A stretch of 64,000 bases of DNA from Nakamurella flava (GTDB taxonomy: Bacteria > Actinomycetota > Actinomycetes > Mycobacteriales > Nakamurellaceae): the NCBI RefSeq assembly GCF_005298075.1, contig NZ_SZZH01000001.1, positions 868,001-932,000 of the forward strand, read 5' to 3'. The position numbers were made by a program, and so were the translations under genes. Every line of letters begins with the position of its first letter. Position 1 is the stretch's first letter. This document shows positions 55,877 through 64,000 of this stretch, piece after piece. The notes below the pieces were generated by a model. That model did no database searches. It was not told the DNA's origin and saw nothing but the letters and a program-made list of their open reading frames with translations.

Positions 55877-57351
55877 CGAGAACCTTCCGGGCGGGGGAGC
55901 GCACCGTGCAGGACGGCCCGCAGGGTGAGGATTCGGACGGCGGGGGAGGCGCGGGAGACCAGGGCGCTGGCGTTCTCACCGGACGCGCGCTCGATGATCT
56001 GCCGGGCCAGGCCGGCGATCTCGGGGCAGTCGGCGAGGGCGGTGCGTTCGGCCCAGGCGTCCCACAGTGGTCGCGCGGCCGGGATGCCGACGGCGCCGGA
56101 GGTGGCGAGCCAGGGGCCCAGCCGGCGGCTCACCCCGATCGGCCAGGGCCGCTCGAGCGCGTCCAGCAGCGGGCTGAGATGGCCGGGCCGCACCCGCGGG
56201 TCGGCCAGCAGCCGTTCGAAACAGGCCGTCAGCGCGTCCGGGGCCAGGACCGCCCACAGGCCGGCATCGACGACGGGGGTGGGCCCGGCGTCCGCGGCGA
56301 CGTCGAGTTGCTGGCGGACCAGGACGAAGGCCAGGTCGGCGTGGCGGAAGGTCACGGCGGCGCGCCGGAAACCGGGGCGCAGCGGCCGTAGTTCGGGCGC
56401 GCCGACCAGCGGCAGGAGATCGGCGCCGAAGACGGTCGGCCAGTCGACGGGGTCGATGCGGCTCAGGACCGTGGTCCACGGGTCGTGGTCGGGGGCCGGC
56501 CAGGGGGCGAACTCCTGGGGCGTCGGGTCGGTCAGGGTGATCACCGGCGGGCGCAGCAGCCGACGGCGCACCACGAGGTGCCGGGCGGCCAGGGTCTGCA
56601 TGTCGCGGCGGAGCGGCGACTGCGGGATCCGGGTGAGCAGATCGAGCGCGGCCATGACGACGGCGCGGCTCCGGTCGCCGACCGCGGCCAGCAGCAGGTC
56701 CTGGTCGGCCGGGCCGAGGTTGACGGACAGGGCGGCCAGCAGCTCCACCCGGCTCGCCGCCGGTTCCCGGGTGAAACCGTCCGCCAGCAGCGCCCGAGCT
56801 CCGTCCGGATCGACGCGGCGGCGGGCCCGCAGCCAGCGGGTGCGATCGAGCAACGTGCCGTCGTCCCAGACCCGCGGGTCGTCCGGATCGGGGCCGCCGG
56901 CCGCGGCCCAGCGCGGGTTCAGGACCGTCAGCAGGCCACCGATCGCTCCGCCGACCGGCCCGGCCGCGGCCGACCGCACGGCCGTGCGCGGGTCGTCCAG
57001 CAGCACCGGGACCAGGTCGGGCGGCAGTCGCAGCCCGGCCCGGTCGATCGCGGTGATGGCTTCGACGAGAACCGCCTCGTGTGTGCGCATGCGGACCAGT
57101 TCCTGGCGGACGGCGTCCGGTATCTCGGGCCGGGTCTCCGCGGGGGCGGTAGCCGCCGCGGACGGATCCGCTGGGGACGACGGTCGGGGGGTGCACCGTC
57201 GGGCGACGGCCGACAGGGCGGCGGCATCGAGGAGCGCGACCGCCGGCTCGTCGGCCGGCCCGGCCGGGCGCAGTTCGTCGGGGAGTCGGTCGAGGTCGAG
57301 TCCGCGACGGGCGGTGCCGACCGTGGCGGCGACGACGAGATCGCCGGTCAC
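55873..57351 (-). CDS. DUF5691 protein
   Basis: A 492-residue, mostly helical protein of the DUF5691 family, with HEAT-like helical pairs suggested by repeating ALxxLL patterns (for example SRVELLAALSVNLGPADQDL and RAVVMAALDLLTRI). GTG 57351 overlaps the SWIM gene stop (GTGA), and the protein then starts near the family's TGDLVVAATVGTARRG segment. Function unknown; cluster membership suggests a scaffold. Confidence 0.82.
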   Translation of the reverse strand: MTGDLVVAATVGTARRGLDLDRLPDELRPAGPADEPAVALLDAAALSAVARRCTPRPSSPADPSAAATAPAETRPEIPDAVRQELVRMRTHEAVLVEAITAIDRAGLRLPPDLVPVLLDDPRTAVRSAAAGPVGGAIGGLLTVLNPRWAAAGGPDPDDPRVWDDGTLLDRTRWLRARRRVDPDGARALLADGFTREPAASRVELLAALSVNLGPADQDLLLAAVGDRSRAVVMAALDLLTRIPQSPLRRDMQTLAARHLVVRRRLLRPPVITLTDPTPQEFAPWPAPDHDPWTTVLSRIDPVDWPTVFGADLLPLVGAPELRPLRPGFRRAAVTFRHADLAFVLVRQQLDVAADAGPTPVVDAGLWAVLAPDALTACFERLLADPRVRPGHLSPLLDALERPWPIGVSRRLGPWLATSGAVGIPAARPLWDAWAERTALADCPEIAGLARQIIERASGENASALVSRASPAVRILTLRAVLHGALPRPEGSR

Positions 57352-58700
57352 CAGACCGCTCCCAGCCGGGTGATGGCACCGTCGCGGGTCACGGCGGCGG
57401 GCCGGAGACCGTCGGGGTTCCATTCCCCGGCGATGTCGACGACGGTGCCGGCGGTCATCGCGAACAGTCGCCACAGTTCGAGGTCCTCACCGACGAGGGT
57501 GACCGTCCGGCCGGTGGGGTCGGTGAGCACCCATCCGGCGGGCAGCGGGTCCACCCGGCCACGGATGACGACGGCGATCTGCCGTTGCCAGGGGTCGGCC
57601 GCCAGCGCGGTGGTCCACCGGGTAGCCGCCTCCTCGACGGTGTCCACCGGCGGTCGCCACCCGGTCACGGGCACGGGGTCGGTGTGCACGGCGCCGACGG
57701 CGGCGCGCAGGCCGGCCCGCCCGGGATAGAAGTGCAGGTCGGCGTCGATGACGGTGCCCGGGATCAGTGAGGTGTCGGGGGCGGCGTTGCCCGTGGTGAA
57801 GAACAGCACCTGCGCCCAACGGCCCCGGTCCCGTCCGTGCAACCACACCCGGCGGGTGCTGACGGTCTCACTGTCGAGGTCGCGCAGGGCGACGACCGTC
57901 CAGGTGTCCCGCTCCGCCGGTCGGGCCAGGACGTCGGCCTTGGGCACCGTGAAACCGATGTGTTCGCGGACGGTGTCGACCAGGTCGGGCGGTAGATCGG
58001 ATCGGCCGGCCCACCCCCGGTTCAGCAGGTGCAGCAGGGCCAGTTCGTCCAGCAGCCGGGCCGGCCAGTCGGGGCCGCCGGCGCTGACCAACGGCGGGAG
58101 CCGCCGCAGCCACGCCGCCACCCCCGGGGCCTGGGCGTCCACCATCCGGGCGGCGGTCGGTTCGGCCCATGCCCACGGATCGGCAGCCACCCGGGCCAGG
58201 CCGGCGGCGACCTGATCGGCCAGCCAGCGGTCCAGCTCGGCCAGGCCGTCGTCGACCCGGCGCTCCCGTTCGGCGGCGCGGTCGGCGGTGGCGGCCAGCT
58301 GCGCCGCGGTGCGTTCGGGCGGGGCGTCCGTGGCAGCAGCGGCCTTGGTCCGCGCGCCGGCAGCGAAAGCCGCCGCCCTGGCGGTGATCTCACCGGACTC
58401 ACCGATCGCACCCGCCGCCCACAGGAACAGCAGACCGAGGGCGTGCTTGCAGGGGAACTTCCGGGATGGGCACGAACACTGGTAGCGGCGGCCGGCGGTG
58501 TCGACAGTGACTTCGTAGGGGGTGCGTCCGCTGCCCTGGCACTGACCCCACACCAGCCCCTCGGCCGACCCCACCGACGACCACGGCCCGGGGGTGGCCA
58601 GCCGCCGGCCGGCGACCTGCGCGGCCGAGTCCGGCGCAGCCGCCATCACCTGCTCGACACTCCACCTCGTCCCGACCACCCGGTCACTGTAGGCAGCCAT
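57348..58700 (-). CDS. SWIM zinc-finger protein
   Basis: A 450-residue protein with a SWIM finger near residue 75 (CSCPSRKFPCKH), a DNA- or protein-binding zinc motif. It is the first gene of the five-gene cluster, with 183 bases between it and helR upstream. The remaining protein has no motif I recognise. Family and position match SWIM proteins found with MoxR/VWA/DUF5682 genes. Confidence 0.88.
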   Translation of the reverse strand: MAAYSDRVVGTRWSVEQVMAAAPDSAAQVAGRRLATPGPWSSVGSAEGLVWGQCQGSGRTPYEVTVDTAGRRYQCSCPSRKFPCKHALGLLFLWAAGAIGESGEITARAAAFAAGARTKAAAATDAPPERTAAQLAATADRAAERERRVDDGLAELDRWLADQVAAGLARVAADPWAWAEPTAARMVDAQAPGVAAWLRRLPPLVSAGGPDWPARLLDELALLHLLNRGWAGRSDLPPDLVDTVREHIGFTVPKADVLARPAERDTWTVVALRDLDSETVSTRRVWLHGRDRGRWAQVLFFTTGNAAPDTSLIPGTVIDADLHFYPGRAGLRAAVGAVHTDPVPVTGWRPPVDTVEEAATRWTTALAADPWQRQIAVVIRGRVDPLPAGWVLTDPTGRTVTLVGEDLELWRLFAMTAGTVVDIAGEWNPDGLRPAAVTRDGAITRLGAVW

Positions 58701-58883
58701 GATCGGGGCGCGGACCCAGGCCTGACCGGCGCCGGTCGACGGCGCAGGACCGACCGGCTCCGTCGCGCATGTTCCTCGAAGCCTTGACCAGTCCGAGTGT
58801 GGCGTTCACTCTCGGGTCGCCCATCCGACGCGACTGTCGAGTTCTTCCTCGTCCGGCCTCTCCTCGGCCGCCGACGAGCACGT

Positions 58884-61118
58884 CTAGCGGCTCACCATCA
58901 CCAGCTCACCGGTCGAGCGGGTCATGGCGACGTACCGGTCGACGGCCCGGGCCCGGTGATGCTCGGGGTCGGCGACCAGTGGCTCGTCGGGATCGACCAG
59001 GACGACGAGATCGAACTCCAGGCCCTTGACGGTGAGCGGGTCGAGCGACCGCACCCGGGTCGAAGGTGGTGAGTAGTCGGCCGCACCGATGACACAGGCC
59101 ACCCCGTCGTCGTTCTCGCGCAGCCAGTCCCGGACGACCTGGTCGAGCTCAGCCAGCCGAGCGCAGTGGACCGGCCGCCCACTGCGGCGGACGGACACGG
59201 GGACGGTCGCATCCGGGACGGCGGCGAGGATGACCGGGGCGGCCATCTCCATCACTTCCTCCGGGGTGCGGTAGTTGATGGTCAGGGTGTGTTCCCGGAC
59301 CTGTCGGAACCCGGCCGCCGTCAGCCGGTGGGTCCACGGGCCATCGGTGTCGACCCGCGATTGCGCCCGGTCACCGGCGATGGTGAAACTCTGACTGGGG
59401 CAGCGGGCCAGCAGCATCTGCCACTCGGCGCGGGTGAGTTCCTGGGCCTCGTCGACGACGACGTGGGCGAAGGGCCCGGCGAACCGGTCCCGCGGGCTGT
59501 CGTCGGGGTCGTCCTCGATGAGCGCCGCACGCATGTCGTCGATCCGGAACATCGACATCACCTGCAGTTCCGTGTCGTCCGACGCCATCAGATGGTCGAC
59601 CACATCGCTCATCGCTCGTTCGCGCGATTGTTCGTCCGCGGCTCGTCGTCGACGCCGGTCCGCGATCTGACTGTCGCCGAGGCGGCGGCAGGCCGCGTCC
59701 AGCCACGGCAGGTCGGCGACCGTCCATGCGGTCGGTTCCCGTCGCTGCAGGGCGTCGACACGAGCGTTGTCCCAGTCGGGGGCGCAGCGCCGCAGGTAGG
59801 CCCGAACGGTCCACAGGTCGCCGATCAGGTCGGTGGCTTCGATCATCGGCCAGGCGCGGTGCAGCGTCGCGCGCAGGTCCCGGTGCCGACGGAGAGCTCG
59901 CCGCTGCTCGCCGACCTCCACGTCCCCGCCGTCGACATCGTCCTTCGGTAAGAGGATGTCGACGATCTCGTTGAGGATCGGTTCCCGAGCCTCGTTGTGC
60001 GGCACCCCGGTCTCTCGGACAGCCGCGGAGGCGGCGGCCCAGTCGGCAGCGGTGACGACGTGGTCCCGCCAGTCGGTCTCGATCACCAGGTCGTCGGTGG
60101 GCGGGTCCTCGTGGAATCGCACCGCCGCGTCCACGATGGCGCTCACGTCGGCGTCCCCCTTCCAGCGGGCCACCTGCGGGTCGGTCTCGGCCTGCGCGCG
60201 GACGCCCTCGGGGACGAGGTCGCGCAGGGTCGTGGTCAGCACCCCTTCCTCCCCGAGACTGGGCAGGACGTCACCGACGTAGGACAGGTACTGGCGGTGC
60301 GGGCCGATGAACAGCACGCCACCCCGGCGGTGCCCCAGGCGGGGATCGGCGTAGAGCAGGTATGCGGTGCGGTGCAGGGCGACCACCGTCTTGCCGGTGC
60401 CGGGTCCACCGTCGACGACCAGCGCGCCGGCGGAGTCGGCCCGGATGATCGCGTCCTGGTCGGCGGCGATGGTGCCCAGCACGTCCCGCATCTTGTCGGT
60501 CCGGCTTGCGCCGAGGCTGGCCAAGAATGCCGATTGATCATCAAAGGCAGCCTGTTCTGCCTGCTGACCGGAGGCCGAGTCCAGCAACTCCCGGTCGAAC
60601 ACCTCGTCCCAGTAGTCAGTGATGCGCCCGGCCGTCCAGTGATAGCGACGACGACTGCGCAGACCACGCGGATCGCCGTGGGTGGCGGCGAAGAAGGGCT
60701 CGGCGCCGGGGGAGCGCCAGTCGACCAGCAGGGTGCGGCCGTCAGCGGTCGAGACGCCGCGACGGCCGATGTACCGCGGCGCACCGCCACCGAGCGGGAT
60801 GACGCGGCCCAGGCACAGGTCGAGGCCGTAGCGCTGCAGGTCCCGGTGCCGGGCGGTGAGCCGGTGGATCTCCTGGTCGCGTTCCATCGCCACCGGGCCC
60901 TCTCTGTCCAGCACATCCCGGCCCTGTTGGCCGGCCTCCCGCCGGGTGGTCGCCAGACGGCTGTCCACGGCGGCCATCTCGGCGGCCAGGCACTCCCGCA
61001 GCTCGGTGAAGAACCGTTCGTCCTCCGCGACCAGGACCGCGGCGGCCTTGGCCGACCGGCAGGCCGGCAACGCGAACACGGTGGCGCGGGGGTCGGTCGG
61101 CGGATGGGTCGATGACAC
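58884..61118 (-). CDS. helR: HelR-type RNA polymerase recycling ATPase (UvrD-like helicase)
   Basis: A 744-residue superfamily-1 ATPase: Walker A GGPGTGKT near residue 250, Walker B VVVDEAQEL, motif VI-like VDRYVAMTRS. The N-terminal YIGRRGVSTADGRTLLVDWRSP block is typical of HelD/HelR proteins that strip RNA polymerase off DNA; HelR displaces rifamycin-stalled enzyme. GTG 61118 has GGAG eight bases upstream. A rifamycin-associated-element-like palindrome lies 80 bases before the start, as known for helR in other Actinobacteria. Confidence 0.88.
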   Translation of the reverse strand: MSSTHPPTDPRATVFALPACRSAKAAAVLVAEDERFFTELRECLAAEMAAVDSRLATTRREAGQQGRDVLDREGPVAMERDQEIHRLTARHRDLQRYGLDLCLGRVIPLGGGAPRYIGRRGVSTADGRTLLVDWRSPGAEPFFAATHGDPRGLRSRRRYHWTAGRITDYWDEVFDRELLDSASGQQAEQAAFDDQSAFLASLGASRTDKMRDVLGTIAADQDAIIRADSAGALVVDGGPGTGKTVVALHRTAYLLYADPRLGHRRGGVLFIGPHRQYLSYVGDVLPSLGEEGVLTTTLRDLVPEGVRAQAETDPQVARWKGDADVSAIVDAAVRFHEDPPTDDLVIETDWRDHVVTAADWAAASAAVRETGVPHNEAREPILNEIVDILLPKDDVDGGDVEVGEQRRALRRHRDLRATLHRAWPMIEATDLIGDLWTVRAYLRRCAPDWDNARVDALQRREPTAWTVADLPWLDAACRRLGDSQIADRRRRRAADEQSRERAMSDVVDHLMASDDTELQVMSMFRIDDMRAALIEDDPDDSPRDRFAGPFAHVVVDEAQELTRAEWQMLLARCPSQSFTIAGDRAQSRVDTDGPWTHRLTAAGFRQVREHTLTINYRTPEEVMEMAAPVILAAVPDATVPVSVRRSGRPVHCARLAELDQVVRDWLRENDDGVACVIGAADYSPPSTRVRSLDPLTVKGLEFDLVVLVDPDEPLVADPEHHRARAVDRYVAMTRSTGELVMVSR

Positions 61119-61197
61119 GTCGGCAGCTCCAGACCGGCGCACTCCCGAGGAGTTTCCCCAGGTGGGCACCTACGGCTGACGAGTGTGCGACCGACCC

Positions 61198-61217
61198 GGG
61201 GTCTTGCCGCAAGACCG
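61198..61217. promoter_or_regulatory. Rifamycin-associated element (RAE)-like palindrome
   Basis: GGTCTTGC-C-GCAAGACC (61200-61216) inside GGGGTCTTGCCGCAAGACCG. It closely matches the CTTGCnGCAAG core of the RAE that precedes rifamycin-resistance genes, including helR. It overlaps possible -35 boxes on both strands (TTGCGG toward helR, TTGCCG toward the secreted protein). Confidence 0.8.
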
Positions 61218-61232
61218 GGGGTGCGCTATAGC
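61204..61232 (+). promoter_or_regulatory. Rightward promoter overlapping the RAE-like element
   Basis: TTGCCG (61204-61209), 17-base spacer, TATAGC (61227-61232). It would transcribe toward the secreted-protein gene at 61627. The 394 bases between hold no convincing gene. Confidence 0.5.
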
Positions 61233-61626
61233 TTGGAGTGGGAGAGAAGACCATTCGGCGTGATCGGGACGGATGGCCGACCTCATGGCACTGGCCTGCT
61301 GCCCCGTGCCTACGGAGTTCCAAGACGAAGTCGCATTTGAGACCTTCGCGGCGATGCGAGTGCTCGGCCGATCGTGCGCGTGGGGCCGCAAGGCCAGCCG
61401 ACGCTCACGTGCTGAGCGCGGTTGCCGGGCCCGCGCGGGAACCCTTCGCCCGGATCCGTGTCCGGTTCGCGCGACATGTCGCGACTACTGGCAACGGTGC
61501 GTGAACCGAGGGTCGCCCGGCTGGGTGAGGTCACGAAAAGGTCACAGCAACATCTCGACAAGATCACAGCGAGGGGTAGCGTCTTCCGTCAGTTGCGTGT
61601 CCCGATCCAATGAGGAGGACCCCCGC

Positions 61627-62163
61627 ATGACGAACATCAAGACCCGCATCGCTGCCGGAATCGGCGCCCTAGGCATCGCTCTCGGCGCCGCCGTCGCCCT
61701 GCCCGGTACCGCGTCCGCCGCCGCGGACTGCCAGGGCAGCAGCTACTCCGGCCACTGCGTCGACACGACGAACGTGGTGAGCGGCGAGATCATTCTCGAC
61801 ACCGTTCCACTGCAGAACAACTCGCCCTACACCGCGACCATGACCTGTTCGTTCGGACAGGCGGCCACCGCCGAACTATCGGCCACCGCGACGATCTCGG
61901 GTGAGGTCTCCGGACAGATCGTCGGCGCCGTCAAGGCCACCGCGGGCGTTTCGGCGTCGGTTTCGGTGACGGCGTCGGCATCGGCGAGCACCGAGGCCGC
62001 CGGTTCCATCGAACTCGGACCCGGCCAGTCGGTCGTCTGCCAGCGGTTCGCCAGCGTCTACACGACCGACGTCCACGAGTACGACTACTCGCCGTCCGGT
62101 ACGTCCAACGAACGGAACTACTCGGCCACCGTGCCGTCCACGATCGGCGCCCGCATCTCCTGA
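61627..62163 (+). CDS. Secreted hypothetical protein with four cysteines
   Basis: A 178-residue exported protein. Signal peptide about 1-31 (basic start, hydrophobic core, cleavage after TASA or ASAAA). The mature part is rich in Ser, Thr, Ala and Val with an alternating pattern suggesting beta-sheet; cysteines in ADCQG, GHCVD, TMTCSF and VVCQRF could form two disulfides. ATG 61627 has AGGAGG upstream. No family recognised. It is divergent from helR and may share its inducible region. Confidence 0.8.
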   Translation: MTNIKTRIAAGIGALGIALGAAVALPGTASAAADCQGSSYSGHCVDTTNVVSGEIILDTVPLQNNSPYTATMTCSFGQAATAELSATATISGEVSGQIVGAVKATAGVSASVSVTASASASTEAAGSIELGPGQSVVCQRFASVYTTDVHEYDYSPSGTSNERNYSATVPSTIGARIS

Positions 62164-62182
62164 CGGACGACCGACCCGAACC

Positions 62183-62219
62183 ACGGTGGTCGGGTGGCGC
62201 CCCGCCGCCCGGCCACCGT
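62183..62219. terminator. Bidirectional terminator hairpin
   Basis: ACGGTGGTCGGG pairs with CCCGGCCACCGT (one G-T pair) across a 13-base loop, between the convergent secreted-protein and nei1 genes. Confidence 0.65.
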
Positions 62220-63046
62220 CAGTCGGCCTGACACGACGGACACCAGAACAGGTTCCGCGCCACCATCACCTCGGTCCGCACCGCAGTGCCACAGATCCGG
62301 CAAGGCAACCCGGCCCGGCGGTAGACGTAATGGGCGTCCAGTCGCCGGGCCTGGCCGGTGCGACGCGCCCGGTCCTCGGGGCGGGTGGTCACGATCCGCC
62401 CGGCCCGCACACCCGCCTTCATCAGCGTGACGGTGTCCTCCCATAGCGGTTCCCACTCGTCGACGGTGATCGCCTTGCCCGGCCGGAACGGCGAGATCCT
62501 TTGCCGGAACAGCACTTCCGCCCGGTAGACGTTGCCGATACCGGCCAGCACGGACTGATCCATCAACAGCGCCCCGATCGACGTCCGGGACCGGGAGATC
62601 CGGGCGAACGCCCGCTCCGAATCGGCCCGCCCCGCGGCGCCGCGCTTGGCGCGCAACGGGTCCGGGCCGAGCCGGTCGAGGATGCTCTGCACCTCACCGT
62701 CGTCCAGCAACTCGCAGGCGGTCGCCCCGCGCAGGTCGGTCCACACCCCCGCACCGTCCTCACCAGGACCCTCCCAGCGCATGCGCAGCGCACCCCGCGG
62801 CTCCGGCGGCTCACCGGTACCCGTCGTGTACTTGCCGTACAGGCCCAGGTGCACGTGCACGGTGTCCGCGCCGAAGTGCGCGAACAGGTGCTTGCCGTAG
62901 GAGGTGACGTCGTCCAGGACCCGGCCGTCGATCAGGGCGGCCTCGCGGGCGAACCGGCCCTGCGGGCTGGAGACGCGCACCTCCCGCCCGGCGAAGGCGG
63001 CGTCCTGCTCACGAGCGAGGCGGAAGAGGGTATGTCCTTCGGGCAC
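62219..63046 (-). CDS. nei1: Endonuclease VIII-like DNA glycosylase
   Basis: A 275-residue Fpg/Nei enzyme that removes oxidised pyrimidines. The catalytic N-terminus PEGHTLFRLA (Pro2, Glu3), SSPQGRF and the GIGNVYRAEVLFR helix agree with M. tuberculosis Nei1. The C-terminal zinc finger has CRICG and CPSC. GTG 63046 gives the essential N-terminal proline after Met removal. Confidence 0.93.
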   Translation of the reverse strand: MPEGHTLFRLAREQDAAFAGREVRVSSPQGRFAREAALIDGRVLDDVTSYGKHLFAHFGADTVHVHLGLYGKYTTGTGEPPEPRGALRMRWEGPGEDGAGVWTDLRGATACELLDDGEVQSILDRLGPDPLRAKRGAAGRADSERAFARISRSRTSIGALLMDQSVLAGIGNVYRAEVLFRQRISPFRPGKAITVDEWEPLWEDTVTLMKAGVRAGRIVTTRPEDRARRTGQARRLDAHYVYRRAGLPCRICGTAVRTEVMVARNLFWCPSCQAD

Positions 63047-63199
63047 CGAGCCATTGTTCCCAGCGGGAAGATCGCTGACGCGACGTGCGGTTCGTTGCGC
63101 ACGCTCTGGCCAGGTCGCAGTGAGGGGTGCGGCGGGCGACGGTGCGAAGAGGTCAGGCTCTAGTGTTCGGCGTGATCGAGAGGCCACGTCGGGGGACAG

Positions 63200-63976
63200 A
63201 TGATCACTGAGCAGGCCAGCCGGACGCCGGTCGGATCGTGGACGGTCCATGCGGTGACCGTGAGCCCGGAAGCGGGAGCGCCGGAAGGGCGTCCCACGGT
63301 GGTCATGGTCCACGGGCTGGGCATGTCCGCCCGGTCGCTACTGCCGACCGCCCGCCTGCTGGCCCGGGACTTCCGGGTGGTCCTTCCCGAACTGCCCGGC
63401 AACGGCCGGAGCACACGGCCGGCTGACGTCCTCGACGTCCCCGCCCTGGCCGACGCACTGGTCGATTGGATGGACAGGGTCGGTTTGCCGTCAGCCGTGC
63501 TCGTCGGACATTCGCTGGGCTCGCAGGTGGCCGTGCATGCCGCCGGTCGTCATCCGGACCGGGTCACCGCCCTGGTCCTGGTCAGCCCGAGCCGCGACCC
63601 GCTCATCAACACCCCCTGGAAGAAGGCCTTGCGACTCCTGCTCGACGGGCCCCGCGAGTCCCCGAAGCTCCTGCCGGTCGCCGTCGTCGACTACCTCCGA
63701 GCCGGCCCCATCCGCATGTGGCGCACCCTACGGGCCTCGCTGGAGACCGATCCAATCCGCACCCTCGGCCGCGTCCGGCAACCCACCCTGGTGGTACGCG
63801 GGGACCGGGACCTGCTGGTCTCCCCGTGGTGGGCGCGGACCATCTGCGCGGTGGTCGGTGACGGGCGCGTCGCCACCGTGACCGATGGCCCGCACGGTCT
63901 GCCGTTCAGCACTCCAGCAGATCTCACGCGGGCGATCATGCCCTTCCTCCGCGACTACCCCGGCCTTTTGTCATAG
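63200..63976 (+). CDS. Alpha/beta-hydrolase
   Basis: A 258-residue serine hydrolase. The oxyanion region is MVHGLGMSARSL, the nucleophile elbow GHSLGSQV, the acid in VRGDRDLLV and the histidine in DGPHGLPFS. ATG 63200 is divergent from nei1. No motif fixes the substrate. Confidence 0.88.
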   Translation: MITEQASRTPVGSWTVHAVTVSPEAGAPEGRPTVVMVHGLGMSARSLLPTARLLARDFRVVLPELPGNGRSTRPADVLDVPALADALVDWMDRVGLPSAVLVGHSLGSQVAVHAAGRHPDRVTALVLVSPSRDPLINTPWKKALRLLLDGPRESPKLLPVAVVDYLRAGPIRMWRTLRASLETDPIRTLGRVRQPTLVVRGDRDLLVSPWWARTICAVVGDGRVATVTDGPHGLPFSTPADLTRAIMPFLRDYPGLLS

Positions 63977-64000
63977 ACCTCGGGCGACGACCCCGGCTTC

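Noticed and set aside
61273-61626. Frame with a WhiB-like CPVRATC segment upstream of the secreted protein
   Set aside because: The other WhiB cysteines and the G(V/I)WGG-type motif are absent, and the frame simply runs into the signal peptide gene, whose own start has a strong ribosome site.

Overview
The window is 64 kb of very GC-rich DNA with dense, often overlapping genes (many ATGA or GTGA stop/start overlaps), GTG and TTG starts, and no rRNA, tRNA, CRISPR array, insertion sequence or prophage that I can recognise. A ClgR-like regulator, DUF1707 and DUF2252 proteins, a HelR-type RNA polymerase motor, an Rv0433-like glutamate-cysteine ligase and, above all, two SAM-IV riboswitches (a class described from Actinomycetales) make it an actinobacterial chromosome. 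A Nakamurella- or Frankia-like high-GC lineage is a guess only.

Layout. 1-6 kb: housekeeping (clgR-like, thyA-folA, inositol-phosphatase-like, Na+/H+ antiporter with a UBP zinc finger, Lon-substrate-domain protein). 5.4-14.2 kb: transporters and small-molecule enzymes, including a convincing 2,2-dialkylglycine decarboxylase behind a shortened FAD-domain protein. 14.4-17.9 kb: AAA ATPase plus VWA pair (like Mycobacterium Rv0958/Rv0959). 18-23.4 kb: amino-acid permease, DUF1707, DUF2252, 8-oxoguanine-deaminase-like protein.

23.6-45.1 kb is a sulfur island. A SAM-IV riboswitch followed by a leader peptide ending in Cys-Cys-Arg precedes a 12-gene, translationally coupled operon: sulfonate/taurine-type ABC importer, FAD-linked dehydrogenase, FMN reductase-GNAT fusion, FAD/NAD-binding protein, DUF1684 protein, second FMN reductase, two flavin-dependent monooxygenases, GNAT and aminotransferase. 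Its 3' end meets a second operon on the other strand with the same start architecture (promoter, SAM-IV, Cys-containing leader, hairpin) that drives a cystine-type ABC importer. Next to it lie metQ-metN-metI and a glutamate-cysteine ligase. The likely logic is that when SAM and cysteine are low, the cell imports and oxidatively cleaves organosulfur compounds. The exact substrate is unknown, and this is the best candidate for an undescribed pathway.

45-64 kb: small envelope proteins, a polysaccharide-deacetylase-like exoprotein, EamA/LysR pair, then a tight five-gene cluster (SWIM, DUF5691, MoxR-type AAA, DUF5682, VWA) followed by an ArfB-like rescue factor. After that come helR with a rifamycin-associated-element-like palindrome, an orphan secreted protein, nei1 and an alpha/beta hydrolase.
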